Source: Tupaia tana
Taxonomy: Eukaryota > Chordata > Mammalia > Scandentia > Tupaiidae
Direction: 5' to 3'
DNA length: 64,000 nt
Assembly: GCA_026018925.1 (NCBI GenBank)
Contig: JAKSZU010000005.1
Location: forward strand, 22,182,779 to 22,246,778
Under the pieces are notes generated by a model, which saw only the letters and a list, made by a program, of their open reading frames with translations, was not told the DNA's origin and made no database searches. Shown here piece after piece: positions 10,690-20,173 of the stretch; the first letter of the stretch is position 1, and every line of letters begins with the position of its first letter. The translations under genes were made by a program, and so were the position numbers.

Positions 10690-10800
10690 TGATGAGTTTT
10701 GCTTCCTGTGGTAGGATGTTATAACTGTTGCAGTATCTAATATTACTCTTATCTACTACTCTTCTGTATCTAATATCAACTCCTTTTACTTCAAGGAAAA
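10690..10800 (-). repeat. Arm 2 of a dispersed inverted repeat
   Basis: TGTTGCAGTATCTAATATTA, read on the minus strand, aligns with 9855-9950 over roughly 90 bases. Confidence 0.55.
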
Positions 10801-10819
10801 TTAGAAACACACACACACA

Positions 10820-10898
10820 TATTAGATTATTGGGAAAGTAATGACACGTTATTTTACGTTTTTCTCTACAAAAATGCATCATGACTTTCCTGACCATA
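10820..10898. mobile_element. MITE-A copy, diverged
   Basis: TATTGGGAAAGTAATGACAC, TACAAAAATGCA, ATGACTTTCCTGACCATATA. Same layout and about the same length as the copies at 10.3, 29.0 and 47.3 kb. Confidence 0.72.
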
Positions 10899-10907
10899 TA
10901 TTGTATG

Positions 10908-10985
10908 TATATATACACATACACACACATATATTTTTTACATATAAAAAATATATTTATGTTTACATATTATATTATATATGTT
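10908..10985. repeat. TA/CA-rich low complexity
   Basis: Alternating purine-pyrimidine runs (ATATACACATACACACAC), then A/T-rich sequence. Confidence 0.75.
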
Positions 10986-11703
10986 TTGGTCCACAGTGCC
11001 TGGCTCATAAGTATTTGGCCTTTTGTCCTCAGTTAGGAGGGAATGCACAGAGAGGCCAAGAATCTGAACAGACAGGCCCTTCTGGGTTTCCCCACCCAGC
11101 CTATTAGCATTCATGCCTGTGCACTGAAGCCTCCAGAAAACTAAAAGGACAGGGTTTAGGGAACTGCCAGATAGCTCAGCTTGAGGTTCCTAGAGGGTAC
11201 TGTGCTCTTTCCTAATGCCTTGCCTTATGCATCTCTTCATCTGTATCCTTTAAAGCACCCTTTATGATAAACCAGTAACCATAAATAAGCATTTCCCTGA
11301 GTTCTGTGAGCTGCTCAAGCAATTTATTCAAAATTTGGGTGGGGTCATGGGGAACCTCAATTTTTATCTGATTGGTCAGAAGTTCTGAAGGCCTGGACTT
11401 GTGAGTGTATATGTCTAAAGTTGTGGGTAGAACGGTCATGTGGGACAGAACCCTCGACCCATGAGATCTGATGCTATGTCTAGACAGAGAGAGTCAGAAC
11501 TGAATTGGATGAAAAGATGCCCAGCTGGTGTCCCCTCTAGAATTGCTTGCTAGCTTGCTGACGGGGAAACATCTCCACGCATTTTAGGATCACAGAACTG
11601 ACCTGAGCGATGAGACAGAAGTAGAAAACAGACTGCTTTTCCCACTCACTCCCCCCTAGCCTTTGTAATGTTCATTTGTGGGAATTCTGTTTTCTGGGCT
11701 TAA

Positions 11704-11704
<1 letters not shown>
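10986..11704. other. Unassigned sequence, about 0.7 kb
   Basis: No gene or known repeat recognised. Confidence 0.45.

Positions 11705-11733
<29 letters not shown>
11705..11733. repeat. Poly(A) run
   Basis: About 28 consecutive A. No retroposon body is clear on its 5' side. Confidence 0.85.
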
Positions 11734-11737
<4 letters not shown>

Positions 11738-11743
11738 AGACCA

Positions 11744-11985
11744 GGCCAGCCCCATGGTAGTGGTTGGTTAAGGGAGCCAAATCCCACATGGCCAACTTCA
11801 TAGTTAGAATCCTGGTTCCTTGAAAATCACGACGGGCACATGTGCGTGTGTGCCCCAAATCCTGATGGGATGCGGAGATGGAAGAGAAGGAACTCAGGTA
11901 TGACAATGCCCATTGAAGGATACTTTCTTCCTTTTCCTTTCTGTCTGTCTAGTGAGTACATATGCTAAAGTGAGACCATTCTTCT
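11744..11985 (+). mobile_element. Type-1-related SINE, old
   Basis: Head (CACATGGCCAACTTCATAG), body (CGTGTGTGCCCCAAATCC) and a CTGTCTGTCTAGTGAG end. Confidence 0.82.
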
Positions 11986-12089
11986 GTCTCGAAATCAGCA
12001 GCAATGCAATGCTGAGACTGACAGCCAGGTTTAGAAAACAAGACTTGTAGGCTGCAATTCTATTCCTGGGCTCATTAAGGTTAAGAAAC

Positions 12090-12262
12090 CAGAGGCCAAC
12101 AGGTGGTGTGGTGGTTAAGACACTATACTCCCACATGGCCAACCACAGTTTGAGTCCTAGGCCTGGTAGCTTGCTTTCTTATTTTTCTGCTCTCTGGTGA
12201 GCACACATGCTATATAACAAATTAAAAAAAAGAAAGAATAAATAAAATTAAATAATACTTTT
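12090..12262 (+). mobile_element. Type-2 SINE, hybrid end
   Basis: The short form, but after the CT stretch it has GGTGAGCACACATGCTATAT like type 1 rather than GGTCAAAT. It is useful for relating the two types. Confidence 0.85.
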
Positions 12263-12584
12263 AAAAAATATTAAGAGATCATTAAAAACCATCATATTAT
12301 GCACATCATGACTACATGTTAAAATATATTAACTCTGAAACACATGCTGCGGATTATAGAAGTCTACTCAAACTTTTTTCAGTTAGTAAAAAGCATGATT
12401 TTATTTCTTGTTGTTATAAAAACAATCTACTTTTCTATTTAAAATTAAATTTATTGAGGACAACAGACTATTTCTAAATCGAAAATTATATTTCAGCTAT
12501 GAAAACATAAGAAACTGTCTTTCTTTGCATTTTCATACTCTCCTGTCCTTGGGTTCCCTAGCCTACTCCAAACTCTATGTAGTG

Positions 12585-12680
12585 GATACTTATAATTCTC
12601 CTGTACAGATAAGAGAGATTGAGTGGTTCTATCAGAGATCAGCAAACCGGTAAATAGTTAGAATGGAAATCTGTGTGCAT
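12585..12680 (-). mobile_element. MIR fragment
   Basis: CTCCTGTACAGATAAGAGAG and the following stretch resemble antisense MIR. Confidence 0.5.
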
Positions 12681-12754
12681 GCCAAATCCCTCTACAGATG
12701 CTGGTTCTAGGTCTCCTCCCCTGTTCTGAGACCCCTATCAGCCCGGTGCTGCCA

Positions 12755-12870
12755 TTTGCCAGCTGTAGGACAGCTCTTTAGTCCTTCCAACTTCACGTTA
12801 CTCATTTGTTAAAGAAAATATGGAAGTAACCTATTTCATAGGCTCTGAGCATCAAAGTAAACAGTGTTGT
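12755..12870 (+). mobile_element. MIR fragment
   Basis: CCAACTTCACGTTACTCATT, TGTTAAAGAAAATATGG and TCATAGGCTCTGAGCATC follow the order of sense MIR. Confidence 0.5.
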
Positions 12871-12951
12871 GTGGATGAATTATTCACTTTATTAACTGAA
12901 AAAGCACCCTACCAATGTGATCTGTTATTACTGACATTTTAATTTTTAAAA

Positions 12952-13209
12952 AAATTTTTGAGAGGTTTTTGCTACAGGGCACTTGTGCTTGCCAGAAAGA
13001 CAGAGAGAAACAGAGAGACAGAAAGTGAGAAATCACCCTCTAGGGGAGATGGCCACACCGCAATCCCTTCTCCTCCATTCTCCTCTTGGGATCTTGGGTA
13101 CACACGCGCACGCGCCTGGCGTGAGTTTAAGCCACTGCATCCGGGACTTGAACTGTGGTCGACTACATGGGAGTCCAGCGACAGAGCCATTAAGCCAACT
13201 GCTGGTCCG
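12952..13209 (-). mobile_element. Type-1 SINE
   Basis: GAGAGGTTTTTGCTACAGGG through to CAACTGCTGGTCC, well preserved. Confidence 0.93.
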
Positions 13210-13239
13210 ATTCTTTTAATTTTTAAAATTAAAAAAATT

Positions 13240-13470
13240 ATTCTTGATTTGCACATGAAAACACATAAGAATAAGAGAGTGAAAGAAGTGAGAAAGCATC
13301 CCTGACAAGAATGACCACACTGCAATCTTCTCCCTTCCATTTTCCTCTTGGGATGTAGGGCACACACACCCACACAACTGACAGTTCGTCAAGCAACTGG
13401 GACAAGAACTCTAACCATGCAGTTGGCCATGTGAGGCCCAGTAGCCTTAACCGAGCCACTGCTGGCTCCA
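13240..13470 (-). mobile_element. Type-1 SINE, old
   Basis: Follows the previous copy in the same orientation: GTGAGAAAGCATCCCTGAC, TTCCTCTTGGGATG, then a diverged head. Confidence 0.8.
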
Positions 13471-13784
13471 GGATACTCCTTACCTCAGCCTCAGGATACT
13501 GAGGAACCTCAGCCTGGAGAGCAGGTGTGGCAAAAATACTTTTCTTGGGTTCTCCACTAATTGTCCAGATTGCTAGGCCTAAACACCAGTGACTGAGCTC
13601 TGGGTGGGGCTCAGAGCTTTTGTTTGAGCCCTAAGTGGTCTTCATTCTAAACTTGGATATCATAAGGCTAGAACTTCAAAAGTAATTTGTAAAGTTTAAC
13701 TGAGCTGTACTGAAGTGTCTGGTCAATGGAAGCAATTTAAAAGATAACAATTACAATTATGATAAAAGATAACATTTATTGAAT
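13471..13784. other. Unassigned sequence
   Basis: Nothing recognised. Confidence 0.5.
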
Positions 13785-13950
13785 TTATTATATTCTAGAT
13801 ACTGTGATTAAGTATTTTATATGCATCTTTCATTTAATCCTGGGAGGTTCTACTATTTCCATTTTTAAAGAATTTGAGGCTTACGTAGGTCAAATGTCTT
13901 TCTAAAGGACATAGAGCTGATTAGTAGTAAAACTAAGCTTGAACTCCAGC
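13785..13950 (-). mobile_element. MIR element
   Basis: TAACATTTATTGAATTTATT, CATTTAATCCTGGGAGG, ATTTGAGGCTTACGTAGG and the ATAGAGCTGATTAGTAG block give nearly the whole antisense MIR in order. Confidence 0.8.
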
Positions 13951-14524
13951 AACCCCATTACAAAGCCCACTCCAGCAACCCCATTAGAAAGCCCAACTAT
14001 TTTACACTATTCTGGCTATCCTGTTACTCAGAGATGTTGGCATGGAGGGCTGCAACCATGTTAGTCTGGGTTTTCCAGGACTTCAGTGTAAAGCAAAACC
14101 CTGAGTACTGGCCTCTTCCAGGCCCTCCCTCTATCTCGGCACCACCTGCCTCCCTGAAGTCCTCCTTAGGGTGACTGGTCATTCTAAATGAACTGAGCTT
14201 CCAAACGATTGTTTTGTCCCCAGTCTGTCAGAAGGAGGCGAAACAAAGACGATGCTCATTTCATGTAACAACTCATGGCTGTTTGTACTCATGCCTACGA
14301 AACCTGCGATATCCTTTCCTTATCACAGCAAGCATTGAATATGTGTCAGCAAACGAGCGTGGAAGTAATTTCCCTCTCTAGAGGCTCTTTGATCTTAATT
14401 ATTACAGAGAAGTTTAAGATGAGAAAAATGAAAGAGGAGAAAAATATATAAACTTGAATTGATATCTTGGTCATTCACTACAATTTCCTTCAGAGAAAAC
14501 AAAAATATACCTTAATTCAGTGCT
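13951..14524. other. Unassigned sequence with a small duplication
   Basis: CCAGCAACCCCATTA occurs twice at 13948 and 13972, a local 24-bp duplication. Otherwise nothing recognised. Confidence 0.5.
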
Positions 14525-14710
14525 CAGTGGCTGGGGAGGGAAAGTGAAAGCACTCCTTGGGGCATGGTTATATCGCAATTTCTCCCATTTTTCCATCTCA
14601 TCAGGATTTTGAGCACGTACATGGTTTTCAGGCCACTTGGGCCAGGATTTGAAACCCAGTCAGTCTATGTGGGATCTGGTTCCCGAGCACAACACTTAAT
14701 CACTGTACTA
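14525..14710 (-). mobile_element. SINE, old
   Basis: GGGAAAGTGAAAGCACTCC, CATCAGGATTTTGAGCACG, TATGTGGGATCTGGTTCC: a decayed reverse copy with a shortened body. Confidence 0.7.
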
Positions 14711-14757
14711 TTTTTTTTTTAAGCTTTATGCTATAGGGAGTGTGGGAGAGAGACAGT
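14711..14757 (-). mobile_element. SINE tail fragment
   Basis: T-run, GCTATAGGGAGTG and GAGAGAGACAG only: a 3'-end stub. Confidence 0.6.
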
Positions 14758-14837
14758 TTAATGGGAAAATTCTATTTAATGATAGTTCAATAGAGATGAA
14801 CTATTCTAGAAATGAACCACTGGAGAAAATTTTGAAT

Positions 14838-15110
14838 TGACTTCCCCCCCCCCCAATAGGGAGCATGTGCTAGCTGGAGAGAGAGATAAAGTGATAATCA
14901 CCACCACCCCCTCACCACCCCCCCCACTCCCGCCCAAAGGAGATGCGCACGCTGCAATCACTTCTCCTCCATTCTCCTCTCGATTTTCCTCTTGGGATTT
15001 TGGGCATGCACGCACAAGTGCCCAGCATGTTTTTCAAGCCACCAGGTCCAGGATTCAAACTGCACAGTTGGCCATGCAGGACCACAGCACCATCTACTGT
15101 CCTGACATGT
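14838..15110 (-). mobile_element. Type-1 SINE
   Basis: AATAGGGAGCATGTGCTAGC, a C/A-rich expansion, TTGGGATTTTGGGCATGC and the head. A C-run at the start may be expanded. Confidence 0.85.
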
Positions 15111-15164
15111 ATGTTAATTTTCTTTAGATTGCATATTTTCAGAAATAATCTTAGACGCTTTTAA

Positions 15165-15244
15165 AATATTTATTAATTTTATTTATTAATTTTTTCCTTA
15201 AATTTGCTTTAGGGCATGCTTGCTCACCAGAGAGAGAAGAGAGG

Positions 15245-15279
<35 letters not shown>

Positions 15280-15352
15280 TAAGTAAGCCACCAAGTCCAG
15301 GACTCAGCCATGAGGAAGTCCAGCACCAACCACTATACCACCTGCTGGCCGG
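15165..15352 (-). mobile_element. Type-2 SINE with GA expansion
   Basis: Combines a type-1 end (TTTAGGGCATGCTTGCTCACC) with the type-2 AAGTAAGCCACCAAGTCCAG junction. The GA run is expanded to about 40 bases. Confidence 0.82.
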
Positions 15353-15483
15353 AGAGTGGGTTTTTAAGTTTGTAAAGTATCATAGTTTTTCAAATGTTGA
15401 GCACCCATTCAGAAATACCTGAAACTTTCCACTGGAAAAAGAGTATCTTTCTATGAAATAATGAGCATCAAAGTGAAAATGTC

Positions 15484-15745
15484 AGGGCCAGCAGGTGGTA
15501 TTAGTGGTAGTGGCACTGGACACCCATGGCCGACCATAGTTTGAGTTCCAGACTGGATGCTTAAAGCTCATCCCAGGCATATGTGTGTGCATTCATGAAA
15601 TCAGAGAAGAGAATGGAGAAGGGATTGTGGCATGGCCTTGTGCCCAGAAGATGATTTCTCACTTTCTCTCTTTCTGTATTTCTGGCAAGTGCATGAGCAC
15701 TATAGCAAAAATCTCTCAAAAAAAAAAAAAAAAAAAAAAAAAAAG
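15484..15745 (+). mobile_element. Type-1 SINE
   Basis: Head to ACTATAGCAAAAATCTCTC and a 27-base A-run. The C/G palindrome is lost. Confidence 0.87.
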
Positions 15746-15823
15746 CAAAGAAAAAAGAATGGAAATGCTTTTTTAAAAAGACTGAGTTAAACTACAAAGC
15801 TACTTTTCTCACAAATTCATGAC

Positions 15824-16088
15824 TGGAACCAGCAGTTGGCATAATGGCTATGTTGTTGGACTCTCATGTAGCCAACCGTGGTTCGAGTGCCGGACACAGT
15901 GGCTTAAAATCACGCATGTGTGTGTGCGTGCCCAAGATCCTGAAAAGAGAATGGAGGAGAAGGGATTGCGGCGTGGCCATCCTCCCTGGGAGGTGATTTC
16001 TCGCTTTCTGTCTCTCTGTCTCTCTCTCTGTCTTTCTGGCAAGCGCATGCACCCTATAGCAAAAACCTCTCAAAAAAAAAAAAAAATT
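15824..16088 (+). mobile_element. Type-1 SINE
   Basis: GGAACCAGCAGTTGGCATAATGG to CCCTATAGCAAAAACCTCTC plus A-run. Confidence 0.92.
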
Positions 16089-16175
16089 AATGATCTGGAT
16101 TTCTGTGATTTAGTATTTCTGCAAGAGATCCTTTTTCTCTTTAGGATTTTTTCTCCTGTAAAGAAACAAAAAACA

Positions 16176-16460
16176 GGGACCAGCAGTTAGCGTAATGGCT
16201 ATGTCGCTGGACTCCCACGTAGTCGACTGCGGTTCGAGTCCCGGACCCGGCGGCTTAAACTCACGCCGGGCGCGTGTGCGTGCGTGCCCAAGATCCCGAG
16301 AGGAGAATGGAGGAGAAGGGATTGCGGCGTGGCCATCCCCCCTGGGGGGTGATTTCCTGCTTTCTATCTCTCTGTCTCTCTCTGTCTGTCTGGCGAGCGC
16401 ACGCGCCCTATAGCAAAAACCTCTCCAAAAAAAAAAAAAGAAAAAAAAAAAAAGGAAAAA
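16176..16460 (+). mobile_element. Type-1 SINE, near-consensus (reference copy)
   Basis: The best-preserved copy. The pol III A box TAGCGTAATGG lies at 16188-16198 and the B box GGTTCGAGTCC at 16231-16241. After the tRNA-like head (to about 16258) come a CpG-rich body (GCCGGGCGCGTGTGCGTGCG), the CCCCCCTGGGGGG palindrome, a CT-rich segment, CCCTATAGCAAAAACCTCTC and an A-rich tail. High CpG retention suggests recent insertion. Similarity of A/B boxes to tRNA genes is established; the parent tRNA species is not assigned. Confidence 0.95.
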
Positions 16461-16687
16461 AAAAACAAAAACAACAAAACAAACAAAAAAACATAAACAA
16501 GAAAAAGTAAACATAAGCAACACAAAGACAACTAATATAAAGCACATCAATTCTCTTCACCCCCCAATAAAAAGCACCTCAAATGGGAAATATATCTGTT
16601 TAATATCCATGCCAAGACAAAACAATGACAGTCATAGCAGGTGTTTCTGTAACAAAATACTAAATAAATTCATCAGGAAAAAGTGTA

Positions 16688-16698
16688 CACACACACGT

Positions 16699-16729
<31 letters not shown>

Positions 16730-16731
16730 TA
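16688..16731. repeat. (CA)n microsatellite
   Basis: CA units with one CGTG interruption. Confidence 0.93.
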
Positions 16732-16737
16732 TATACA

Positions 16738-16973
16738 TTTGTTGTTGTTACAAGGTGTGTGCACTCACTGGAGAGACACAGAAAGCGAGAAAGCACTCCC
16801 CAGGAGGAATGACCACATCACAAATCTCTTTTCCTGCATGCTTCTCTGGGGATTTGGGGCATGTGCACACATACGTGCCTGCTACGTTTCTCAAGCTACT
16901 GGGTCCTGGAGTTGAACCATAAAGTTAGCCATGTGGAATCCAGTGCGCTAACCACCATGCAACTGGCCATCCC
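16738..16973 (-). mobile_element. Type-1 SINE, diverged
   Basis: AAGGTGTGTGCACTCACTGG to GCAACTGGCC. The (CA)n tract lies at its tail end. Confidence 0.82.
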
Positions 16974-16982
16974 AGGAAAATT

Positions 16983-17217
16983 ATTTTTTCAGTTTTTGCT
17001 ATAGGGTACCTGTGCTCACCAGTGACAGACAGACAGAGACAGAAGTAAAGTGAGAAATCAACCCCCACCCCCCACCCAGCCGCACCGCAATCCCTTTTGG
17101 GCATGCATGCACATACACCTGGCATGATTCTCAGGCTGTCAGCTCTAGGACTTGAACTGCAAAACTGGCCATTGGGATTCAATGCCTTAACCTCCATGCC
17201 ACCTTCTTGTACCCAGG
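16983..17217 (-). mobile_element. Type-1 SINE, body shortened
   Basis: TTTTGCTATAGGGTACC, GACAGACAGACAGAGACAG, then the head. About 35 bases around the usual CTCCTCCATTCTCCTC block are absent. Confidence 0.85.
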
Positions 17218-17219
17218 AA

Positions 17220-17402
17220 AAAAAATTTAAATTATTTATTTTTTAATTGTATTTATTATTACTATTATTTTTTTTTTTAATTTGACCAGAGAGACAGAAA
17301 GAGAAAGGGAAGAAGAGAAAGAAAGTTGCCAGGTCCAGGACTCGAACTGTGGTCAGCCATGTGGGAGTCCAGGGTCTTAACCACCACGCCACCAGTGGAC
17401 CC
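17220..17402 (-). mobile_element. Type-2 SINE
   Basis: TTTGACCAGAGAGACAG, then AGGTCCAGGACTCGAACTG and GCCACCAGTGGACCC. Confidence 0.88.
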
Positions 17403-17559
17403 AGAAAATATTTTTAAAGCACAAATAATATTATATTTAAAAAATTATCTTTTCAACTGAATTGAAATTTTTATGATTCAAATTTTACAGCATTTTGTTA
17501 GAGGGAATGAATGAGAACCCAGTGGAGTATGGGATTCACATTCTCTGAGGTAGCAAAAC

Positions 17560-17849
17560 CATTGACCAATTCAATAAATAAAGGTAGGATAGCTGGATGT
17601 TCATAAATAAAAATTAGCCTTAATAATACATTTTGAACAACTATAAGTAGAGCATATTCCTAAATAGAAGAGCTAAGACTAAAAAACTTCCAGAATATAA
17701 CATAAGAGAAATTTTTTTAATGCTGGGAAGCACAAAAACTCAATAACTGGGTTTTCATCAAGACTAGAAACATCTGCTCTTTGAAAGAGAATTAAAAAGT
17801 AAAAGGACAAGCCAGATTGTGAGAAAATAGCCTACAACTCATATATGAC
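17560..17849 (+). mobile_element. Old L1 fragment (ORF2 3' region)
   Basis: ACATCTGCTCTTTGAAAGAG and AAAGGACAAGCCAGATTGTG resemble the L1 ORF2 C-terminal region (ACTTCTGCTCTT...AAAAGACAAGCCACAGACTG). It is interrupted and resumes at 18365. Confidence 0.6.
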
Positions 17850-18325
17850 TGGGCCAAGGAATCCTCGGGCAGCTGGCAAAGCTTTTCTGGGTATGTCTGT
17901 GAAGGTGTTTCCAGACCAGATTAGCAGTGGAATCCAGCAGGTGTAAAGATCTGCCCTCACCAATGTGGGAGGGCCTTGTTGAATCCACTGAGAGCGCAAA
18001 CGGAACAAAGAGGCCAGAGAAGGGGAATTCTCTCTTCCTGAGCAGGGACATCCGTTTTCTGCAGCTCTCTGACATCGGAGCTCCTGGGTCTTGAGCCTTC
18101 AGACTCCAGGACTTATACTGGCATCGCTCCCACCCCACCACCACCACCCCAACCCCCATTCTCAGCCATCAGGATCAGATTGAATTGTACCACTGCCTTC
18201 CCTGATTCTCCAGCTTGCAGATGGCCTATCTTGGGATGTGGCCTCCAGAAAAGCATAAACCAGCTCCCATCAATCTCATCTATCTATCTTCTGTTGGTCC
18301 TGTTTTTCTGGAGAATCCTAGTAGA
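17850..18325 (+). mobile_element. Old mammalian repeat, LTR-like, inserted in L1
   Basis: TCTGTGAAGGTGTTTCCAG, ACCAATGTGGGAGGGCC, CTCCTGGGTCTTGAGCC and CTGGAGAATCCTAGTA occur in the order of a familiar mammalian dispersed repeat. I cannot name its family with certainty. Confidence 0.6.
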
Positions 18326-18364
18326 TCATAAATCTAATGATTTGTTTCCAGAATTGTTTTAGAA

Positions 18365-18530
18365 ATCTTAACTGCTCAATAAGAAGACAACATACAATAA
18401 AGTTATGGCCAAAAGATTTGAATAGACACTTCAACACATAAGACAGGATTATGACAAGTACACTTAAAGAGTTCAGTATCATCAGTCATTAGGGAAATGC
18501 TAATGAAAGCCTAAATAAAATACTACTATA
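18365..18530 (+). mobile_element. Old L1 fragment (continuation)
   Basis: CCAAAAGATTTGAATAGACA and AGTCATTAGGGAAATGCTAA match the conserved L1 ORF2 3' region. Confidence 0.8.
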
Positions 18531-18897
18531 TGAGAGGTCCTCTAAAAGTTCATGGAGAGCTGCCCTATACCACAATAGTTAAATGCTATGTGGAGGCTGG
18601 ATCCCGCATGGTGGACAAGTCTGGGCCTGGAAGTTTGAAAATCACACCAGGCATGCCACATCCTGGTGGGGCAGAGGGATGGAGGAAAGGGAATTGTGGT
18701 CTGACCAGGTCCCACTCAGGTGCTTTCTCTCCTTCTTACTTTTTGTCTCTCTCTGGTGAGTGTACATCCTCTGGCAATAAAAAAATTAAAGTCTTTCCCA
18801 AAAAAGTTCATAGAGTATGCGTATTATGAAAAAATTATGTACAGGTGTCAAAAATTTTTCTGTACCAAAATAAACTATACTAACTTGTTATACATGT
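18527..18897. mobile_element. MITE-B copy, split by a SINE
   Basis: GGTCCTCTAAAAGTTCATGG starts the element. After the SINE it restarts as AAAAGTTCATAGAGTATGCG and continues to TTTCTGTACCAAAATAAAC. Confidence 0.75.
18555..18799 (+). mobile_element. SINE inserted in MITE-B
   Basis: Head GCCCTATACCACAATAGTTA, a short body, GGTGAGTGTACATCCTCTGG and A-run. The host string AAAAGTTCAT(G/A)GAG is duplicated on both sides. Confidence 0.85.
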
Positions 18898-19045
18898 CTG
18901 AACAGGATCTAGTCTGAGGCACTAAGAAAGGTAAGACATCAATTTATAAATAGAATTGTACTAAAACTGAAAGAAAAACAATATCAAATTTATGGTGAAG
19001 TTTGAAAAGAATAATTGTGAAATCATTAAAGCATCATGAAGTTTA

Positions 19046-19222
19046 TGGGGTTGGGGCTGGCAGGTGGCATGGTTATTGGAGGCACTGGACTTCTACATGG
19101 CTGACTTCAGTTTGAGTCCTGGACCTGGTGGCTTGCTTTCTCATTTTCCCTGTCTCTCTCTCTCTGGTCAAATTTAAAAATATATAATAATAATGATAAT
19201 AACAAATAAAATTAAATAAATA
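19046..19222 (+). mobile_element. Type-2 SINE
   Basis: GGGGCTGGCAGGTGGCATGG, GCTTGCTTTCTC, CTCTGGTCAAATTTAAA. Its 12-bp TSD AAGTTTATGGGG (near 19037 and 19434) encloses both this copy and the next. Confidence 0.92.
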
Positions 19223-19231
19223 ATCCATTTT

Positions 19232-19412
19232 TTAAAAAAATAATTATTTTTATTTAACTTTATTTATTTATTTTAATTTGACTAGAGAAGGACAGAGCAA
19301 GGGGAGGAGAGAGAGAAAGTGACAAAGCAAGTCACCAGGTCCAGGATTTGAACTACTTTCAGTCTTGTGGGAGTCCAGTGCCCTTAATCACCAAGCCACC
19401 TGCTGGCCCATT
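19232..19412 (-). mobile_element. Type-2 SINE inserted in the tail of a type-2 SINE
   Basis: TTTGACTAGAGAAGGACAG to CACCTGCTGGCCC. AATAATCCATTTTTT and ATTAATAATTTTTA flank it as a degenerate TSD, so it landed in the A/T-rich tail of the preceding copy. Confidence 0.9.
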
Positions 19413-19504
19413 AATAATTTTTAAAAAGAAAAAAGTTTATGGGGACAGTGCTCCAAAGAAATCAGTGGTTTTCATATGAATAATTTGTTTCAAGAGGGGC
19501 AAGA

Positions 19505-19765
19505 GACCCCCCCCCACACACATGCACACACATACAGCATAGCAGTTAAGCACACTGTACAGAGGAAGTTGAATCCCACATGGCCAACCAGGGTTTGAGT
19601 CTTGGCTTTGGTGACCTGAAAAACATGTAGAGCATGTATGCATGTGCCCAGGATCCTGATAGGATGGAGGAATGGAGGAAAAAGGATAATGGTGTTGGGG
19701 GTTCTCTCTCTCTCCTACACATGCATATATACCCTCTGGCATTAAAATGGAGAGTAAAGGAGAAG
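19505..19765 (+). mobile_element. Type-1-related SINE, old
   Basis: AGCATAGCAGTTAAGCAC head, CACATGGCCAACCAGGGTT, CAGGATCCTGATAGGATGG, and ACCCTCTGGCATTAAAA end. Confidence 0.82.
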
Positions 19766-19910
19766 ACGTTGACAATGACACCCACAGCAGCAGGCTATGC
19801 ACAGGAAGGAAAAAAAAATCTTGTTTATGCCTTTATTGAAGAGGACTGATGATTAACAGCAGAAACAACATCCAATACCTCAGACATCTCAATTGGTTCA
19901 GCTTACACAA

Positions 19911-20173
19911 TTTTTTTTTTCTTTTTTTTTTGTAGAGGTTTTTGCTATAGGGCGTGTGTGCTCGCCAGACAGACAGAGAGATAGAAAGCGAGAAATCACC
20001 CTGCAGGGAGAATGGCCATGCCACAATTGCTTCTCTTCCATTCTCCTCTCGGGATCTTGGGCACACACGCACATGCCCCCGGCGTGAGTTTAAGCCACCG
20101 GGTCCAGGACTCGAACCGCGGTCAACTATATGGGAGTCCAGCGACATAGCCATTACGCTAACTGCTGGTCCAC
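19911..20173 (-). mobile_element. Type-1 SINE, well preserved
   Basis: Reverse copy with GGACTCGAACCGCGGTC and CATTACGCTAACTGCTGG. It sits just upstream of the mariner fossil. Confidence 0.94.

Noticed and set aside
16176..16258. tRNA-like heads with intact A and B boxes as tRNA genes
   Set aside because: They are followed by the SINE body and poly(A), occur in dozens of diverged copies, and show no clean acceptor stem. They are SINE promoters.
16110..16550. 146-codon minus-strand frame and the many similar SINE frames
   Set aside because: They run across SINE bodies and T-runs. The same peptides recur wherever a SINE lies.
17850..18325. Naming the LTR-like repeat as a specific endogenous retroviral family
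   Set aside because: The order of motifs is familiar but I could not confirm a family or see both LTR ends, so it is left unnamed.
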